From: Nisaea nitritireducens
Lineage (GTDB): Bacteria; Pseudomonadota; Alphaproteobacteria; Thalassobaculales; Thalassobaculaceae
Direction of reading: 5' to 3'
Assembly (NCBI RefSeq): GCF_014904795.1
Contig: NZ_JACZFS010000017.1
Location: forward strand, 62,001 to 126,000
DNA length: 64,000 nucleotides
Shown here: positions 61,815 through 64,000 of the stretch, piece by piece
How the letters are laid out: each line of letters begins with the position of its first letter
Position numbering within the stretch: the first letter of the stretch is position 1
Position numbers and translations under genes: made by a program
The notes under the pieces: generated by a model
The model's database searches: none
What the model was told of the DNA's origin: nothing
Seen by the model: the letters and a program-made list of their open reading frames with translations, nothing else

Positions 61815-62921
61815 ATGAGCATCCTCGAATTCATCGATCACGCCTTTTCCGAAGATTACCGTCAGGCCCGCGAGCGTTTCCTTTCCGCGGCCGAGCGCGA
61901 AGGCGCCACTGTCACGACCTACGAGAACCCCAACAAGGGCCCCTATGGCGAAACCCTCGCCTGCGATGCCGCCTGGGTCGGTCCGAAGGATGCGAAAAAG
62001 GTTCTGGTGACGATCTCCTCCACCCATGGGGTGGAAGGTTTCTGCGGCTCGGGCGCACAGATCGACTGGTTCCTGTCCGGCGCACGGCAGGGTCTCGACG
62101 CGGATATGGCCGCACTGCATATCCATGCGCTCAACCCGCACGGCTTCGCCTGGCTGCGACGGGTCACCGAAGAAGGTTGCGACCTGAACCGGAACTATAT
62201 CGACTTCACGAAGCCCATTCCGGAAAACCCGGGCCATGACGAATTGGTCGATGCCCTCGTCCCGCCGTCCCTCGACGACGAGACCATGGCGAAGGCAAAA
62301 GAAAAGATCGCCAAATACCGGGCCGAACATGGCGAAAGCGCCTTCCAGACGGCCCGCAAGGCCGGCCAATACAAACATGCGCATAGCATGTTCTTCGGCG
62401 GCTTCGGACCCTCATGGGCGCGGCAAACGCTGGAAAAGATCATCCGTGACTTCAAGCTTGCGGACCGCTCTCTGGTCAGCGTCATCGATTATCACACGGG
62501 CCTCGGCCCCTATGGCTATGGCGAGCCGATTTGCGCGCACTTGCCCGGCAGTGCGGGCATGAAGCGGGTTGTCGAAATGTACGGAGATTCCGTCGGCGTG
62601 CCGGAACTGGGCACTTCGTCCTCGATTCCGCTACACGGCACATCCCGGGAAATGTGGAATGCCGAACTTGGCGACAATTATACCTATGTCGCCCTTGAAT
62701 ACGGCACCTTCCCGACGGACCGGGGGCTGCTTGTGCTGCGCGAGGACCATTGGCTGCACAATCAGGGCGAGGTTGACTGGTCGGCACCGGAGACCAAGCG
62801 CATCAAGCAGCAGATCCGTGACCACTACTCCCCGGACAAGGCCGACTGGAAGGAAATGGTACTGTGGCGTTCCCGCCAGATCATCCGGCAGACCCTGGAA
62901 GGCATGGCCAAGTTTGGGTAA
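61815..62921 (+). CDS. DUF2817 family, M14-like zinc peptidase/hydrolase
   Basis: The 368-residue protein has the metal-site-like pattern of the carboxypeptidase superfamily: ISSTHGVEGFCGSGAQIDWFL (His and Glu), EEGCDLNRNYIDF, then SVIDYHTGLGPYGYGEPICAHLPGS and the last Glu in YVALEYGTF. DUF2817 members are predicted zinc amidohydrolases close to M14, with unknown substrates. There is no signal peptide, so it is cytoplasmic. It stands alone and converges with the OmpA lipoprotein gene across a bidirectional hairpin. Confidence 0.9.
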   Translation: MSILEFIDHAFSEDYRQARERFLSAAEREGATVTTYENPNKGPYGETLACDAAWVGPKDAKKVLVTISSTHGVEGFCGSGAQIDWFLSGARQGLDADMAALHIHALNPHGFAWLRRVTEEGCDLNRNYIDFTKPIPENPGHDELVDALVPPSLDDETMAKAKEKIAKYRAEHGESAFQTARKAGQYKHAHSMFFGGFGPSWARQTLEKIIRDFKLADRSLVSVIDYHTGLGPYGYGEPICAHLPGSAGMKRVVEMYGDSVGVPELGTSSSIPLHGTSREMWNAELGDNYTYVALEYGTFPTDRGLLVLREDHWLHNQGEVDWSAPETKRIKQQIRDHYSPDKADWKEMVLWRSRQIIRQTLEGMAKFG

Positions 62922-62957
62922 CGGGCCGAACCCGGAATAAAACGGCAAAGACCCGGG

Positions 62958-62991
62958 ACAAAAAATAAGGCCGCCCGAGGGCGGCCTTATT
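62958..62991 (-). terminator. Rho-independent terminator of the OmpA-type lipoprotein gene
   Basis: AATAAGGCCGCCC (62964-62976) pairs with GGGCGGCCTTATT (62979-62991). On the minus strand it is followed by TTTTTTGTCCC. It lies 20 bases past the stop of the lipoprotein gene and could also stop the convergent DUF2817 transcript. Confidence 0.9.
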
Positions 62992-63010
62992 CGAATTCGT
63001 TGCTCGCTTC

Positions 63011-63907
63011 TTAGCGAATGATTTCGATCTTCACGCGGCGGTTTTCAGCTTCGCGAACACCGTCCTCGGTCTTCTTCTTGTTGTTCTTCTCACCGTAGAC
63101 CTTGATCTCAGTGGACCCGGCGATCTTCATGCGCGACCGGATATCGAGCGCGCCCAGAACGGCCTTCGCGCGACGATCCGAGAGCTTCATGTTGTAGGCT
63201 TCCGAACCGGCACGGTCGGCGTAGCCGGAAAGGATGATGGTGCTCGCCTTCATCTCGTCGACTGCCAAACCGGCTTCAGCGATGATCTGGCTGGCCTTGC
63301 CCGTGATCTGGTCCGAATCAAAGTCGAAATTGACCGTGTAGGTCGCGGCCATACGCTGCGGAGCTTTCGGAGCCGGAGCGGGAGCCGGAGCCGGAGCGGC
63401 GGAAGCCTTCGGAGCGAGAGCGGAACGCACGGCATTCATCGACGCCATGTAATCTGCACGGCATTTGGCGATATCGTCAGGCTGGAAGTTTTCTTCCTGC
63501 TCCTGCATCCAGCAGTCGAATGCAGCCTGTGCCTGGGCGGCGTTGACCGAGGCTTTCTCAGTCGCCGTGGCGGCCAGCGCTTCGACCAGCTCACGACGGG
63601 CCGTTGCCATCTCGCCCTGGTTTGCGGCCGGAAGCTTACGTGCGCTCATTTCTTCCGGAGCGGTCGGGTTGTTGCTGGCGGCGGACATCGCCCGCCGCGC
63701 GAACGCGTCGGAATCAGCGTAATCGCCCTCAAGGAATTCAAGCTCGGAGAGAGCCATATATTCTTTGTACAGCGATGTACTGAAATTACTTCCCTCTGGT
63801 TGAACCATACGTGCCTTGTCGAGCTGCATACCGGCACAGCCGGATAGAAGTACCGCGCCAAAAATGGCTGCGGACTTTTTCAAAATTGGGTGCTGAAAGC
63901 TTTTCAT
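63011..63907 (-). CDS. OmpA-family lipoprotein with peptidoglycan-binding domain
   Basis: The 298-residue precursor has a lipobox (LLSGC) after KKSAAIFGAV, a helical middle with Ala-rich segments, a Pro/Ala linker (ASAAPAPAPAPAPKAPQ) and a C-terminal OmpA domain: YTVNFDFDSDQITGKASQIIAEAG, TIILSGYADRAGSEAYNMKLSDRRAKAVLGAL and VREAENRRVKIEIIR. It anchors the outer membrane to peptidoglycan. The Asp and Arg that bind meso-diaminopimelate are in the SGYADRAG and NRRV parts. The start at 63907 follows GGGAG; an ATG at 63922 is less well placed. A strong terminator follows. Confidence 0.92.
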   Translation of the reverse strand: MKSFQHPILKKSAAIFGAVLLSGCAGMQLDKARMVQPEGSNFSTSLYKEYMALSELEFLEGDYADSDAFARRAMSAASNNPTAPEEMSARKLPAANQGEMATARRELVEALAATATEKASVNAAQAQAAFDCWMQEQEENFQPDDIAKCRADYMASMNAVRSALAPKASAAPAPAPAPAPKAPQRMAATYTVNFDFDSDQITGKASQIIAEAGLAVDEMKASTIILSGYADRAGSEAYNMKLSDRRAKAVLGALDIRSRMKIAGSTEIKVYGEKNNKKKTEDGVREAENRRVKIEIIR

Positions 63908-64000
63908 GCTTCTCCCTTTCATACTGGAATCTCGTAGGTGCCGGTGAGTCCCCACAGAACTCTTACTCTGTGGCGCGTCGCAAGCAATGGTTTTCTCACT

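Noticed and set aside
1-64000. CRISPR arrays, tRNA or rRNA genes, insertion sequences, prophage or restriction/defence genes
   Set aside because: I found no regularly spaced direct repeats, cloverleaf-like segments, transposase or integrase motifs, or known defence-gene motifs; a tRNAscan and profile search would be needed to be certain.

Overview
The window is GC-rich with a strong G/C preference at third codon positions. It reads as chromosomal DNA of a heterotrophic, probably marine, alphaproteobacterium close to Rhodospirillales. The reasons are the napEDABC gene order, TRAP/TAXI transport, non-phosphorylative sugar-acid enzymes, a phosphonate-monoester-hydrolase-type sulfatase, a DmdC/FadE-size acyl-CoA dehydrogenase and several FAH, M20 and 2-keto-pentenoate hydratase family enzymes. 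The taxonomic placement is inference. I see no rRNA, tRNA, insertion sequence, phage, CRISPR array or replication origin.

Layout. 0-6.2 kb: the 3' part of a cyclase-family gene, a DMT exporter, a cold-shock gene with its terminator, an uncertain secreted-protein ORF, then a FAH-family dehydratase and a 2-oxoglutarate-semialdehyde dehydrogenase (lower end of oxidative pentose/sugar-acid catabolism), and a PaiB-like flavoprotein. 6.3-10 kb: a tiny lipoprotein, an EF-hand remnant, a P-loop kinase coupled to an M20 amidohydrolase, and an OYE-family reductase. 10.1-15.3 kb: cytochrome P460, whose Shine-Dalgarno lies in a perfect 13-bp hairpin, followed by the periplasmic nitrate reductase operon napEDABC behind an FNR/FixK box. 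15.3-20.3 kb: a TetR/MFS pair under a 32-bp palindrome and a copA-cueR-cytochrome c operon with a textbook CueR promoter. 20.3-30.2 kb: mostly single genes (YjbQ, AlkA-like glycosylase, a PAS-GGDEF-EAL protein with a downstream membrane protein, SRAP, CysQ, an orphan ParA, Sua5/TsaC, a D-2-hydroxyacid dehydrogenase). 30.2-38.5 kb: Hsp20 with an FNR-like box, acyl-CoA dehydrogenase, two distantly similar lipoproteins, DUF924, 2-hydroxyacid dehydrogenase, a LysR/permease pair and a thioesterase. 38.5-43.7 kb: an IlvD/Edd sugar-acid dehydratase and a TAXI-TRAP transporter operon ending in a small membrane protein. 44.3-47.3 kb: the two subunits of a 3-oxoacid CoA-transferase, separated by an aminotransferase on the opposite strand. 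47.4-64 kb: a pentapeptide-repeat protein, a PAS-(degenerate GGDEF)-EAL protein, hydrolases, an amidohydrolase/hydratase pair, S-formylglutathione hydrolase, a Na/Pi symporter, an MFS transporter, a sulfatase/PMH, a DUF2817 peptidase-like protein and an OmpA-type lipoprotein.

How the genes fit together. Three themes recur. (1) Respiration at low oxygen: nap, P460 and possibly Hsp20, linked by TTGA-N6-TCAA sites. (2) Sugar-acid oxidation to 2-oxoglutarate: an IlvD/Edd dehydratase, a FAH-family dehydratase and a semialdehyde dehydrogenase, in two loci about 36 kb apart, with a TAXI-TRAP importer beside the first enzyme. (3) Copper homeostasis: copA, cueR and a membrane-anchored cytochrome c.

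Nothing here is a clear new defence or mobile system. The best candidates for undescribed biology are the structured P460 leader, the split CoA-transferase locus, the third small gene of the TAXI-TRAP operon and the cytochrome in the CueR operon.
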